A program made the position numbers and the translations under genes. The notes below the pieces were generated by a model that saw only the letters and a program-made list of their open reading frames with translations, searched no databases and had not been told where the DNA came from. This document shows positions 55,201-64,000 of a DNA stretch of 64,000 bases, piece after piece. Numbering within the stretch: position 1 is the stretch's first letter; each line of letters begins with the position of its first letter. Source of the DNA: Denticeps clupeoides (taxonomy: Eukaryota; Chordata; Actinopteri; Clupeiformes; Denticipitidae); assembly GCF_900700375.1 (NCBI RefSeq), contig NC_041709.1, forward strand, positions 29,925,515-29,989,514, read 5' to 3'.

Positions 55201-55580
55201 ACATCGTGATTGGAGGCATCTTGATTACATAATAACACCAAACACTATTTTTTTTATTATAGGTGGCACTGTCTATAGCAAAACTAGCTGGCTAAGCTAA
55301 CTAACTAAAGCTGAAGGTTTAACACCACGATAACAAAAACATAATCGCCGAATACTTGCAGTCGTTTAAACTTGTATTAAATTCTTCACAACAATTGACA
55401 TGATATCTCGTTTTAGTTTCTACATCCGCATGTAGCTCGGTTTTACGGGCTATCTACCTCGGTATGCTAGCAAACTACAGCCCAACAAGAACCTTTTAAT
55501 ATGCATCTTAATTAGCGTTCACTGGTAAAGACCGGCACCGTTCATAAAGCCACCTCCAAACGCAGCCAACTTACGGGCAT
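52281..55580 (-). CDS. ARPC3: ARPC3: actin-related protein 2/3 complex subunit 3
   Basis: The p21 subunit of the Arp2/3 complex, which nucleates branched actin filaments at the cell cortex. Coding exons: 55575-55580 (ATG plus one codon), 55004-55103, 54818-54894, 53746-53814, 53058-53184, 52423-52517, 52281-52343. They total 537 bp, 178 residues, the same as human. The protein begins [20 protein letters not shown], continues with [66 protein letters not shown] and [20 protein letters not shown], and ends [20 protein letters not shown]. It is a single-domain, all-helical subunit. Three donors are weak (GTGGGT, GTCATT, GTCAGA), but frame and family agree at every junction. The CpG-rich promoter lies right of 55580. 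Confidence 0.97.
53894..54666. mobile_element. hAT-like non-autonomous element in ARPC3 intron 3
   Basis: The left end TAGGGCTGCACTGGAGAGAT and inverted right end TAGGGCTGTGCGAAATGCCA share TAGGGCTG. AT-rich interior, no transposase. A target duplication is not clear. Confidence 0.45.
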
Positions 55581-55760
55581 TTTGGCGAATTAATCCTAAA
55601 TCTTCGGCGGTGCAGAAATAAACTGTAAACGCAGCCAGACGCCGCTTCCGCTGTCGCACCCAACGCAGCGGGCCGGAAGCGGCGGAGGGAAAATACTGCG
55701 GCAGTTCCGGCGGCGGCCGGTGGGGGGCGACAGAGCTACGCCGAAAAGAGGTAAGAATAA
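55581..55760 (-). promoter_or_regulatory. ARPC3: ARPC3 promoter, CpG-rich with ETS-type motifs
   Basis: A short GC-rich block directly upstream of the start codon with GCCGGAAGCGG (ETS core GGAA) and GTTCCGGCGG. Housekeeping-type, no TATA box seen. Confidence 0.5.
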
Positions 55761-56102
55761 AAGAGGACTTCAGATTCTGCCACACCATCAGAGAAGGTCC
55801 TGCATGGTTTAGATGAATTTCCAATTTGTTATTACGGTGAAATCCAGACTAACACAGCATTACATGACATTTAGCTGTAGCTATTGTCCAGTGTCTGAGG
55901 AACAATGATCAAGAATGGCTGACAATCATCCATACATCATCCAGCAATTTTCTTAAGGATTTAAGTTTTATGATTCTGATATATTACTCTGGGAAAGCAC
56001 CCTAAACTATTAGTGTTATTCTGTGACATTTAGTTGTATACTTTTTATATTATACTAATGGCAATAGTCTTTATGGTATTTTTTATGCTCTTATCGTAGT
56101 GC

Positions 56103-56150
56103 CATGAAAGTAAATTTACCACTTGTGGGACTAAAAAAAGAATCTTATAT
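56103..56150 (+). mobile_element. Possible LINE 3' tail
   Basis: AAATTTACCACTTGTGGGAC followed by TAAAAAAAGAATCTTAT resembles the tail at 32636. Confidence 0.3.
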
Positions 56151-56645
56151 TATCTTTTATCAAATTACTTGTCCAAAATCCTCATGTATTCAATTTGAAG
56201 CACAAACGGATATATACAGTATTTTTAGAAAGGAATTACATGGGATAAAATATGGTCTTTTACTTTGGTCCAAACCAATTTCTTCTACTAGATGTTGCTG
56301 GGACAGACTTCCTATTTATTGCCTTTAGAGAAATTAACATAACGGACTGATTTTGTGAAAAACATGATTCAATAAAATGATTTTTTTAGAAAAGAAACAA
56401 AGATTTTCCAAATTTTTAATGAAAAATAGTCAAAGCAGTAAGGTCTTGAATATAAAACTTGTTATAACACAAAAACAGGGTTGGTGACTAGAGCATGCAT
56501 CCCTTTTAATGTACAACATGCATTTGCTCTTATTCTGAAAACAAGATCAAAATCCCAAGATTCAAACATAAAAGCAAACAGGCCAGTGCTAGCAGAGTCT
56601 TTTCTTTGCCATTATTTCAGCTGACTAATGTTTTACTGAATTCCC

Positions 56646-58296
56646 TCAGGAATCTGCTTGAGTCTCGAAGAACTCCTCATAGCTGCAGGGATCTTCATCG
56701 TTCTCCTATCAAAACAAGCAGGGGAAAATCAGACCACTTAGAGCACTGACATTAGCTTTATTATAATTTAGTAATCCTTAGGTGTAAAAAGGGAAAAAGC
56801 ATGAAGTCAGCTTTGACTCACCCTGGGCTCCTTGACCTCAAGATCTTCACCGTACTGTATGGAGAAGTCGATGTGCTGAAGGACAATGCTGATGCCCTCT
56901 TCATCAGTTCGGTCAAAGGGGAGGAAACGTACCATGCTGTAGTCATCAATCTGCCAGTTTAATCAGATATGAACGGTATGAGAATGTGTTGTAGTTAGAA
57001 TAGTCATTGCCATACATACAGTGGGTATGGACAGTATTCAGACCCCCTTAAATTTTTCACTCTTTATTATCATTGAAATTAGATTTTTGTTTTCCCTCAT
57101 TAATGTACACACAGCACACCTTATTGACAGAAAAACACAGAATTGTTGACATTTTTGCAGATTTATTAACAAAGAAAATGTGAGTATTCAGACCCTTTGC
57201 TGTGAGACTCATATATTTAACTCAGGTTCTGTCTATTTCTTCTGATCATCCTTGAGATGGTTCTAAAACTACATTTGAGCCCAGCAGTGTTTGATTATAC
57301 TGATTGGACTTGATTAGGAAAGCCACACCCCTGTCTATATAAGACCTTACAGCTTTACTTTATTTAGCAGATACAGCTCAGATCTGTACAGATACAGATA
57401 CAGCTCACAATGCATCTCAGAGCAAATGAGTCATGAGGTCAATGGAACTGCCTGAAGAGCTCAGAGACAGAATTGTAGTGTTTGGTTTTTAAAAACACCT
57501 GAAGGACTCCAGGATTGTGAGAAATAAGATTCTCTGGTCTGATCAGAGCAAGATAGATCTTTTTGGCCTTAATTCTAAAAGGTATCTGCTGATCACCTGT
57601 CCAACACAGTCTCAACAGTGAAGCATGGTGGTGGCAGCATCATGCTGTGGGGTGTTTTGCAGCTGCAAGGAGAGAACTACTGGTTGCAATCAAGGGAAAG
57701 ATGAATGTGGCGAAGAGTGCTCAGGACCTAAGACTGGACAAAGGTTTACCTTCCAACCAGACAATGACCCGAAGCACACAGCTAAAATGCCGTATGAACG
57801 GCCCAATACTTATTGGAGAAGTACAGCCCGTTTCAAATATATGATTAAGCATTACTTCCCGCTTACCACACCACAGATGGCTTTCGTGAGCTTCTTGAAC
57901 CTCTTGCTTCGTATGGTTACAGAATTATCCTCCATCATTGAGTACATGTCTGGGTCCAGGTACCTACAGGAAAACATGATCAGTGATCTGGTCCACAGGC
58001 AGTGGGACAGCATTGTGTTTCTGAGACTTACTTTTCAATTTCCTTCTTAGCTTTTGGACTCAGCAGGTCCATTTTAGTCATGATGTTCACCTGCGGAATC
58101 TCAAGGGACACCATGGCACTCAATGCAGCCATGACCCCGGAAATGAACTGGAAGTGAAGGAGATGTGCATTTACACCTTAGATGGAACAATTAATACACT
58201 GTTTATAGGTCTTCATAATGCCATAGACAACATATTTTGAATTTGGCCTCCTGTATGCCACCAGCTTTCTAGTGTTATCTTCGACCGGTGGCATGT

Positions 58297-58334
<38 letters not shown>

Positions 58335-60128
58335 TCTCTGTACCTTAAAGGTTTCCACCATGAACTGAGAGTCCACAAGAAAGACTGCACATACACGAAA
58401 CTCCCACTGCTGGAGCTGCTCTACTAGCTGCCTCATGACGGGGAGATGAGTGTACAGCTCAATCTGGCCTGCACAGAAGAGACACAGAAACCTTGTTTAT
58501 TCGCCAGCAGGGAAATGGAAAATTCCAGCCATGAAGAAACATCTAAAACACGACTGTCTCACCCGGGCAGTCAAATAGTATGTAGTCATCCTCTACATGG
58601 CCTAGGTTCTCCTCCAGCCAGTCAAAGTTGTTTGCAAAGTACTCCATGCAGAAGACGAGACCGCCGTTGGGCCCAAACCGCAGCGAGTCGTCTTCCATCA
58701 CGTCGTCTACCTGGATCAGCTCCCTGATATCTGAGAACGTTCCTCATGTCACTTTTGGCAAAAAGCATGAATTCCTAAACCGCTGGCTAAGACACACAGT
58801 AGGGCTAGACGGTACGTTAAACCATATCCTATTGCCCCTCGGAACACTCCATATTCTCTCTATTACACTCCCATGAGTTATTAACAGTTATTATTTCAAT
58901 ATGTGAATACTGTTAAGAGATAAGACATTCAATTTGAGCATAATTATCACAACACAAACATGTATGAAGTTTCCAGAAAGATGCAAAAAAGTAGAAATTA
59001 AGAAGAGGAGGTGAATGTGAAGATGGGCAGGTGGTAGCTCATTAAGCAGACGAATTGTACTTATAATTCCATTGTACAGTGGACATTGTGATAAATATTA
59101 AGTTATGATTTCTACACCACAAAGTACAGTGCAAAAAGTGAAAAGCACACAATAATAACAAATAATTATTTATTTGTTTATTTATTTATTATGAAATAAT
59201 AATAAAACTGGCTAAAATGCTCATGTTGATTATCTAGAGATGCGCTAGAAGAACTGGGGGTCGGTCTCTCCCAACTCTAAACTAATGAATGATCTTTGAC
59301 AAGCAAAAGTCTAAAGATGGAGAACAACAGACACAGACACTCTTTCTCAGGACACATCATGTAATAGTTTAATGAAATTATAGAATTCTATAAAAAATGC
59401 TTTAGGCAAATCATGTAATATAATATATTTCATAAAATTTAGAACCTGGTTTTGGTTTGTTATTTTGTATGTAGTGTCCAGGTGACCAGGTGTTCTGTCG
59501 GATTGTCCTACTTTGTCAGAATTATTTTTATAGCGACTGTTCCTGCTAGCTGTACAAATGCGATGTGCAACTATTATACGGTCCATAAACCACAAGAAGT
59601 ATGTTGTGATAGCTCAGAAACACCCATCAGATTGTCCTACCACCAGTGTTTTACCTGAATATTAATTAGTTGGACACTTTATTGTCCAAAAACCACAGAT
59701 ATGTTCTGATTGCTCAGAAACACAAGTATTTGGTGCTGCACTTACCGTGTTTTCCTTTAACTACTCCAACTAAACTTTGAAAACTGTGCGACGGCAGCGT
59801 GCATATTTGGGCGTGCGCAGGCGCATTTGCCTTTGGTAGGACCTTTCGATAAGTAGGATGAAATGATGGAACACCGGCCACCCGGCGACCTTACCTGCCA
59901 TAACAGAATAGTCGAAGTGCTCCGCCGCGGGGTCCAGGTTGACCACCTGCACAGACCGGTTCATGGCCTCGGCGTGCTTCACCATGGTGGCGCAGTAGGT
60001 GCTCTGGCGGGACAAACGTGATTACGCGACGCCGAGTCACGAAGCGTTTCTGGGTTACCTTCACGGACGGCGCCGCTCACCTTCCCGCTGCCGGCGGGCC
60101 CGATGACAAGCTGCGCGAACCGCGGCAT
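56646..60128 (-). CDS. GPN3: GPN3: GPN-loop GTPase 3
   Basis: Small GTPase of the GPN family, thought to act with GPN1 in assembly and nuclear import of RNA polymerase II. Coding exons: 60081-60128, 59895-60003, 58563-58730, 58344-58468, 58032-58147, 57867-57963, 56822-56950, 56646-56705, together 852 bp, 283 residues (human 284). P-loop GPAGSGKS at residues 10-17, [10 protein letters not shown], the family-defining GPN loop in RFGPNGG (residues 72-74), the [11 protein letters not shown] switch, and [10 protein letters not shown] as the G4 motif. The C-terminus [10 protein letters not shown] is acidic. GPN2 is longer, and GPN1 has a distinct long tail. The gene is head to head with FAM216A. 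A decayed Tc1 copy lies in the intron before exon 7, and an A31 run (T on the gene strand) lies 11 bases behind the exon 4 donor. Confidence 0.96.
57019..57815 (+). mobile_element. Decayed Tc1-type transposon in a GPN3 intron
   Basis: The left end CAGTGGGTATGGACAGTATT follows a TA. Internal blocks match a common fish Tc1: GAACTGCCTGAAGAGCTCAG, TCTGGTCTGATCAGAGCAAG, and coding remnants MGCFAA and [10 protein letters not shown] in different frames. The middle has large deletions, and the right end is missing. It stops about 50 bp from GPN3 exon 6. Confidence 0.75.
58302..58332 (-). repeat. GPN3: A31 run (T31 on the GPN3 strand) near the exon 4 donor
   Basis: On the gene strand the donor GTACAGAGATC is followed by about 31 T. 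Confidence 0.85.
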
Positions 60129-60574
60129 TCTGCGGACTTCAGCTGGAAGCGTCAGATGAGATGTTTATCGTCGCCATGTTTCAAGAACAGCAGCAGGTCC
60201 GCCTCGACTACGGAAGCCGGTCGGGGTCATATCCTTCCGCAGCCGGAGACGAAAAAGGCGAATTGGGAAATTCTACAATTTCAACGAACATGAGATCCAC
60301 CGACGAGTGACATTGGTAATCTGGTTACTGTGGCTTATGTCAAGTGGCGTATAGTAAGCTCTGTCTTTTTTTGGTTTTTGAATGTCGAAAAGCAGGAACG
60401 GGTGGAAGCCTAAGGTTTCGACTTTTGCCAAACTCTGAAATGACAAGTGAAGCTGGGTTTTTTATGGGCAATGGTGGCCTGTAGAAGAGGTGGGCAATGA
60501 CAAAGTTAGATGTTAATTGACCGCTACAATTCTCCAGATCTTAATGCCATCTGTGGCAAGAGGAGGCCACATCT

Positions 60575-60800
60575 TTAAAGTGAAAGTGATTGTCATTGTG
60601 ATGCACAGCACACGGTGACACAACGAAATGTGTCCTCTGCTTTTAACCTATCACCCTTAGTGATCAGTGGGCAGCCATGACAGGCGCTCGGGGAGCAGTG
60701 TGTGGGTACTGAGCTGGTTGCTCAGTGGAACCTCAGTGGCACCTTGGCACACCCGATTATGGGTGTTCTTCCTTACCCGCTAGGCCACCACTGCCACTTA
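60575..60800 (-). mobile_element. SINE family A
   Basis: Minus-strand copy: GTGATTGTCATTGTGATGCA, CACAGCACACGGTGACACAA, CTCGGGGAGCAGTGTGTGGG, CCTCAGTGGCACCTTGGCAC, and A-box end CGCTAGGCCACCACTGCC. The B box is lost. Confidence 0.78.
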
Positions 60801-60824
60801 CAGGACTTACAGACAGAGGTGACT

Positions 60825-60970
60825 GTTTTTTATCATTGTGTCACACAGCAAGCACAGCACATGGTGCACACAACAAAAGGCGCCCGGGGAGCAGTGTGTG
60901 GGGACGGTGGCATCTCTGACCCTTTCAGTTATGAGTCCGCTTCCTCACACGCTAGGCCACCACTGCCCAG
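60825..60970 (-). mobile_element. SINE family A, internally deleted
   Basis: Contains CATTGTGTCACACAGCAAGC, GGCGCCCGGGGAGCAGTGTG and ACACGCTAGGCCACCACTGC. Most of the interior is missing. Confidence 0.7.
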
Positions 60971-61016
60971 AGAGGTGTATGGAGTAGCGTCCAGGCCTCG
61001 GTAGGTCAGACCCTAG

Positions 61017-61240
61017 CTGTTAAGGGAGCGGCCCACATAACCAGAAGGTTGCTGGTTCGAATCCTGGTCCGCCAAGGTGGCACTGAGCACCATCCCCACA
61101 CACTGCTCCCCGGGCGCCTGTCATGGCTGCCCACTGCTCACCAAGGGTGATGGTTAAAAGCAGGGGACACATTTCACTGTGTGCACTGTGTGCTGTGCTG
61201 CAGTGTTTCACAATGACAATCACTGTCATTTCACTTCTTT
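61017..61240 (+). mobile_element. SINE family A
   Basis: Plus-strand copy: GTTGCTGGTTCGAATCCTGG (B box), CACACACTGCTCCCCGGGCG, CACTGCTCACCAAGGGTGAT and TTTCACAATGACAATCACTG. It lacks the first bases of the head. Confidence 0.78.
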
Positions 61241-61425
61241 CTAAGACAAGATTCTGAAATATCTAATTTAATATACCAGTTTGGGACAATTAATTTAACA
61301 AAATGTAAAAAAACACGTATTCCACTATGGTTCCATAACATTCCTTTTACTCATATTCGGTCTCGCGCCTTTTTTAAGGGAAATCCCTGGATGCACAAGG
61401 GAGGGGTAAAAACAACGTGAAACGC

Positions 61426-61461
61426 GTCACCAGTGTCACCAGTGTCGCCAGTGTCGCCGCG
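61426..61461. repeat. 9-bp tandem repeat upstream of FAM216A
   Basis: Four units of GTCACCAGT or GTCGCCAGT (the last is GTCGCCGCG) within 75 bases of the FAM216A start codon. Confidence 0.85.
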
Positions 61462-61497
61462 GCGGGGTCACGCTCAGTCCAGGGCTGGAGCGCAGAC

Positions 61498-63175
61498 ATG
61501 AAGCACGTGTTCTCCATTCCCGAGATTCCCGGAGTCGTCTCGTTTTTACCAGGGTACGAGTTCTGTTTCCTGCGCTGATTAAAACAACACGATTCTTTTT
61601 TTTTTTATTTATGTACTACGTTTTTTTTTTTTTGCAGGGTTTCCTCTGGCAGAGACGCACAGTGTGGTGAGTGTTGACTGTCCATTTTTGGTTCCGTACT
61701 GGACCATGTTTTGCGAGCTTTTGGTGGTTTTGTGGCGTGTACTCGTCCGCAACCCGATCGGCCGCGTCCCCGGGCTCGACCTCGCGGAAACTCGGGGAAA
61801 CTTTATAGCTTTTCCTACGCGGACCGATCACGACGTACTAACACACGACCCTCCATTCGCCGTCTCGCAGGGTCCTTCGGGAGGCCACAGCCACCACCTC
61901 CCGCCTGGCAGCACATCCACATTCCCAAATGCATCCCGGCTCCCCCCTTCCTGCAGGTAGGAACAACGTTCCTGAGCATCTGTCGAGGTTCTCGGCCATC
62001 AAGGTCGTGGTTATTCCAATGGCAACTGGACATGTTTTGGTTCGCCCTTCCATTCCCGAGGGCCTTCTCAAAGAGAAGCAGGTTAATGGACCCTGTGGAT
62101 TCCTGAAGGTGGTGACTGGTGGTCCACCTGTGGGTTGTCCTTCTCCCTGGCTTTCATGTATGTTCATGAGCGTGAACGACAGTTGGAAGAACTGCTTTGT
62201 AAGTGGCCGATCGATTAAGAAAAGAAAGTGAAGTGATCGTCATTGTTACACTGCAGCACAGCGGGCAGCCATGACAGGTGCCCGGGGAGCAGCGTGTGGG
62301 GACGGTGCTTTGCTCAGTGGCAACTTGGCAGCTCGGGATTCGAACCTGCAACCTTCTGATTATGCTGCCACTTCCTTAACCACTAGGCCACCACTGCCCC
62401 ATCTAGGCCACGACTAGATTACATCTAAGGCCGCCTCCTCTGTTTAACCAGGGTGGTTCGATCTCGAAGTAACCACACCAGAGGACGTGTCTGACCACTC
62501 CCGTCTCTTCCAGCACCCCAGCCTGACTCCAGGACAGAAGCGTTACCTGCGCGGCGTGGCGGCCGCGCACAGCGAGGGGCACGTGGCGAGGCTGATCCAG
62601 CAGCACTACTTCAACATAGTGCACAGATGCATCAGGACGGGTCCGGCCCCTCACCTGTCCGGAGACCCGCTCCGGCTGCTCGCTGCTCGACACACCTCTG
62701 AACCCTTCGCGGACTGGAAGCCCGGTACCGTGCAGTCGGAATCCTTCATTTCCGAGAAGGAATCCCAGTCCAGAACTCGGAGAAAGGGAAGACTGGGACC
62801 TGAGAGGAGGACCGTTCTTCCCAGCATCGATGGCTCCAAGAGGAGGTGAAGTAAAACTCATGGAGGGCTTTGTGTGCCTTCGTCACCACGTCTTACCGTG
62901 TTTGTCCCACAGAGCCGCAGCCACCATGCCAAGGGCACATAAAAAGAGGGCCAACAAGGCTGGGAAAAAGGCGCCTGTCAGGGGTGCGTTGCATTTAAAT
63001 TGATTAATATTTCAGATGGGTGTAGTTTAATTTGTCTTATTATATATTTTTTTGTGTCTATTTGACATTCCTGCTGTTTTCAGGAACATCTAAACATTAT
63101 AAAGACGACAGCGCTGAAGATTCTCTGGATGAACTGCTTAAAGACCGCTTTACTGACGATGAAGACGTTTTGTAG
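61498..63175 (+). CDS. FAM216A: FAM216A family protein
   Basis: Protein of unknown function. Coding exons: 61498-61553, 61638-61666, 61871-61956, 62514-62845, 62913-62983, 63084-63175, in frame over 666 bp, 221 residues. The start MKHVFSIPEIPGVVSFLPG is the first ATG after the GC-rich promoter. The family signature is QHIHIPKCIPAPPFLQ joined across the exon 3-4 junction to HPSLTPGQKRYLRGVAAAHS and LIQQHYFNIVHRCIR; human FAM216A has the closely similar PDLTPGQKRYL segment. The C-terminal part is basic (MPRAHKKRANKAGKKAP), then acidic (SAEDSLDELL, TDDEDVL). It sits between GPN3 and VPS29, as in human, which strongly supports the identity. The N-terminal two exons are my own model and less certain. 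Intron 3 holds a SINE. Confidence 0.85.
62225..62403 (-). mobile_element. SINE family A in FAM216A intron 3
   Basis: Minus-strand copy: CACTGCAGCACAGCGGGCAG, GGTGCCCGGGGAGCAGCGTG, GGATTCGAACCTGCAACCTT and ACCACTAGGCCACCACTGCC. About 40 bases near the tail are deleted. Confidence 0.8.
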
Positions 63176-63334
63176 GAAACGTGTTTATGTCTGATGTGCA
63201 GATTTCTCATAAATATTTAAATGATCTTGTTCCTGGTCAATGTTTTATTGATAACCTCTGGACAGATAGTATAGATAGATATCTGTTTTGGAAAACACAC
63301 ACACAAATGTATGTTTAACAGAAAATGTATTTCT

Positions 63335-63340
63335 TTTATT
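63335..63340 (-). terminator. VPS29: Probable VPS29 poly(A) signal
   Basis: AATAAA on the minus strand 350 bases after the VPS29 stop codon; another copy lies at 63244-63249. A plus-strand AATAAA at 63418-63423 could serve FAM216A, so the two 3' ends may overlap. Confidence 0.45.
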
Positions 63341-63517
63341 AAGTTTAATTTTGTTTCCTTCGGTACAGGGCACGGAAACAAAGTCTACTTACTGACAGGA
63401 CGTGTTAATAACTAGAAATAATAAAAAAAACAAGTTATTGGTGACAATATGCAAATAACAGTATTGCGTTATTCTCTACAGCCGCCAGGTGGTCCGTCAA
63501 AACAGAAGAAAATGCTG

Positions 63518-63568
<51 letters not shown>
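63518..63568. repeat. Compound (CT)n(CA)n microsatellite
   Basis: CT units then AC units, inside the probable VPS29 3' UTR. Confidence 0.95.
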
Positions 63569-63571
<3 letters not shown>

Positions 63572-63690
63572 CGTATCAACAGTAATTCACTCTTCTACTC
63601 TGTTTAAAATGGACAACATTTTTTAGTTCAGCACTGACGGTGTTGGAGCTGCGGCTGCACCATGAATGACAACGCAGGTCCTCTCGCGTG

Positions 63691-63808
63691 TTAGGACTTC
63701 TTGTACTCGATCCTCTCCACTTTGACGTCATCGCCGATGAGCTGGTAAACGTATGTGACAACCGTGGATGCCTGTATGTCCATCAGCACAAACGATGGTA
63801 TAATGTTG
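63691..63808 (-). CDS. VPS29: VPS29 last coding exon (retromer subunit), partial
   Basis: VPS29 is the small, phosphoesterase-fold subunit of retromer, which returns cargo from endosomes to the trans-Golgi and plasma membrane; it binds VPS35. Only the final 38 residues are in the window: [20 protein letters not shown] followed by [18 protein letters not shown] and a stop. This is almost identical to the vertebrate C-terminus. The acceptor CCTTACAG precedes it, and the first base completes a codon from the previous exon, which must lie right of 64000; nothing in 63809-64000 reads as VPS29. It is convergent with FAM216A. Confidence 0.93.
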
Positions 63809-64000
63809 CTGTAAGGAGACGAGAGACAAACTAAAATGAATGTCCTGTCAAGAGAGGAAACACTGAGACTTGTAATCTAAAGAGGGCCGCTGATCATTAG
63901 TGTACTTTTCCATCCTATTACGCCTGTTCAGACCTCCGTGGTAATATACAGCATGGGAGGAAATTCAATCAGACCATTTGCTATAGTACACCTACACAAC

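Larger units (their letters stand above)
60129..61497. promoter_or_regulatory. GPN3-FAM216A bidirectional promoter region with SINE insertions
   Basis: The two genes diverge from this 1.37-kb interval. The GPN3 side (60129-60300) has GGAAGC and CTTCCG ETS-type cores. The FAM216A side (61426-61497) is GC-rich with a 9-bp tandem of GTCACCAGT/GTCGCCAGT. Three family A SINEs occupy the middle. Confidence 0.55.

Noticed and set aside
57353-57415. LINE-like TTTACTTTATTTAGCAGA word inside the GPN3-intron Tc1 copy
   Set aside because: Only about 18 bases match the LINE tail and the rest is a local duplication of CAGATACAG words; too short to call a separate element.

Overview
This is vertebrate nuclear DNA, almost certainly from a ray-finned (teleost) fish. 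Genes are split by short to medium GT-AG introns, CpG-rich promoters alternate with AT-rich introns, dinucleotide microsatellites are very dense, and there are many copies of fish-type tRNA-derived SINEs, Tc1/mariner and hAT transposons and LINE tails. The SINE repertoire would fit a clupeiform or related otomorph fish, but I cannot fix the species. All protein calls rest on reading the translations against remembered vertebrate families.

Layout, left to right. 1-13943: no coding exon, probably the long first intron of BCR, filled with repeats (SINEs, a hAT copy with a BED zinc finger, a solo LTR nested in another hAT-like element). 13944-15417 (minus): BCR exon 1, with a CpG-rich promoter and a 33-bp minisatellite upstream. 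17639-39735 (minus): complete ATP2A2 (SERCA2), 21 coding exons, 1042 residues, ending in the SERCA2b tail. 39736-45565: divergent spacer to UBE2G1. 45566-49560 (plus): UBE2G1, five coding exons, 169 residues. 49981-51940: Tc1-type transposon with a LINE inside it, between the convergent genes UBE2G1 and ARPC3. 52281-55580 (minus): ARPC3, seven exons, 178 residues. 56646-60128 (minus): GPN3, eight exons, 283 residues. 61498-63175 (plus): FAM216A, six exons, 221 residues, head to head with GPN3. 63691-63808 (minus): last coding exon of VPS29, whose remainder lies beyond the right edge.

ATP2A2, ARPC3, GPN3, FAM216A and VPS29 are neighbours on human 12q24.11, so the right two thirds is an old vertebrate linkage group. 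UBE2G1 sits where mammals have ANAPC7, and BCR lies downstream of ATP2A2; both are on other chromosomes in human. The genes do not form one pathway: they are housekeeping genes (calcium pump, ubiquitin E2, Arp2/3 subunit, GPN GTPase, retromer subunit) plus a signalling scaffold (BCR) and one gene of unknown role (FAM216A).

I found no new biological system. The most notable observations are an 83-bp intron in the ATP2A2 calcium-site codon region that I do not recall in the human gene, long TG and T tracts placed directly at splice sites, a hAT derivative that keeps only its DNA-binding finger, nested transposons with clean target-site duplications, and a cluster of three perfect short-loop hairpins.
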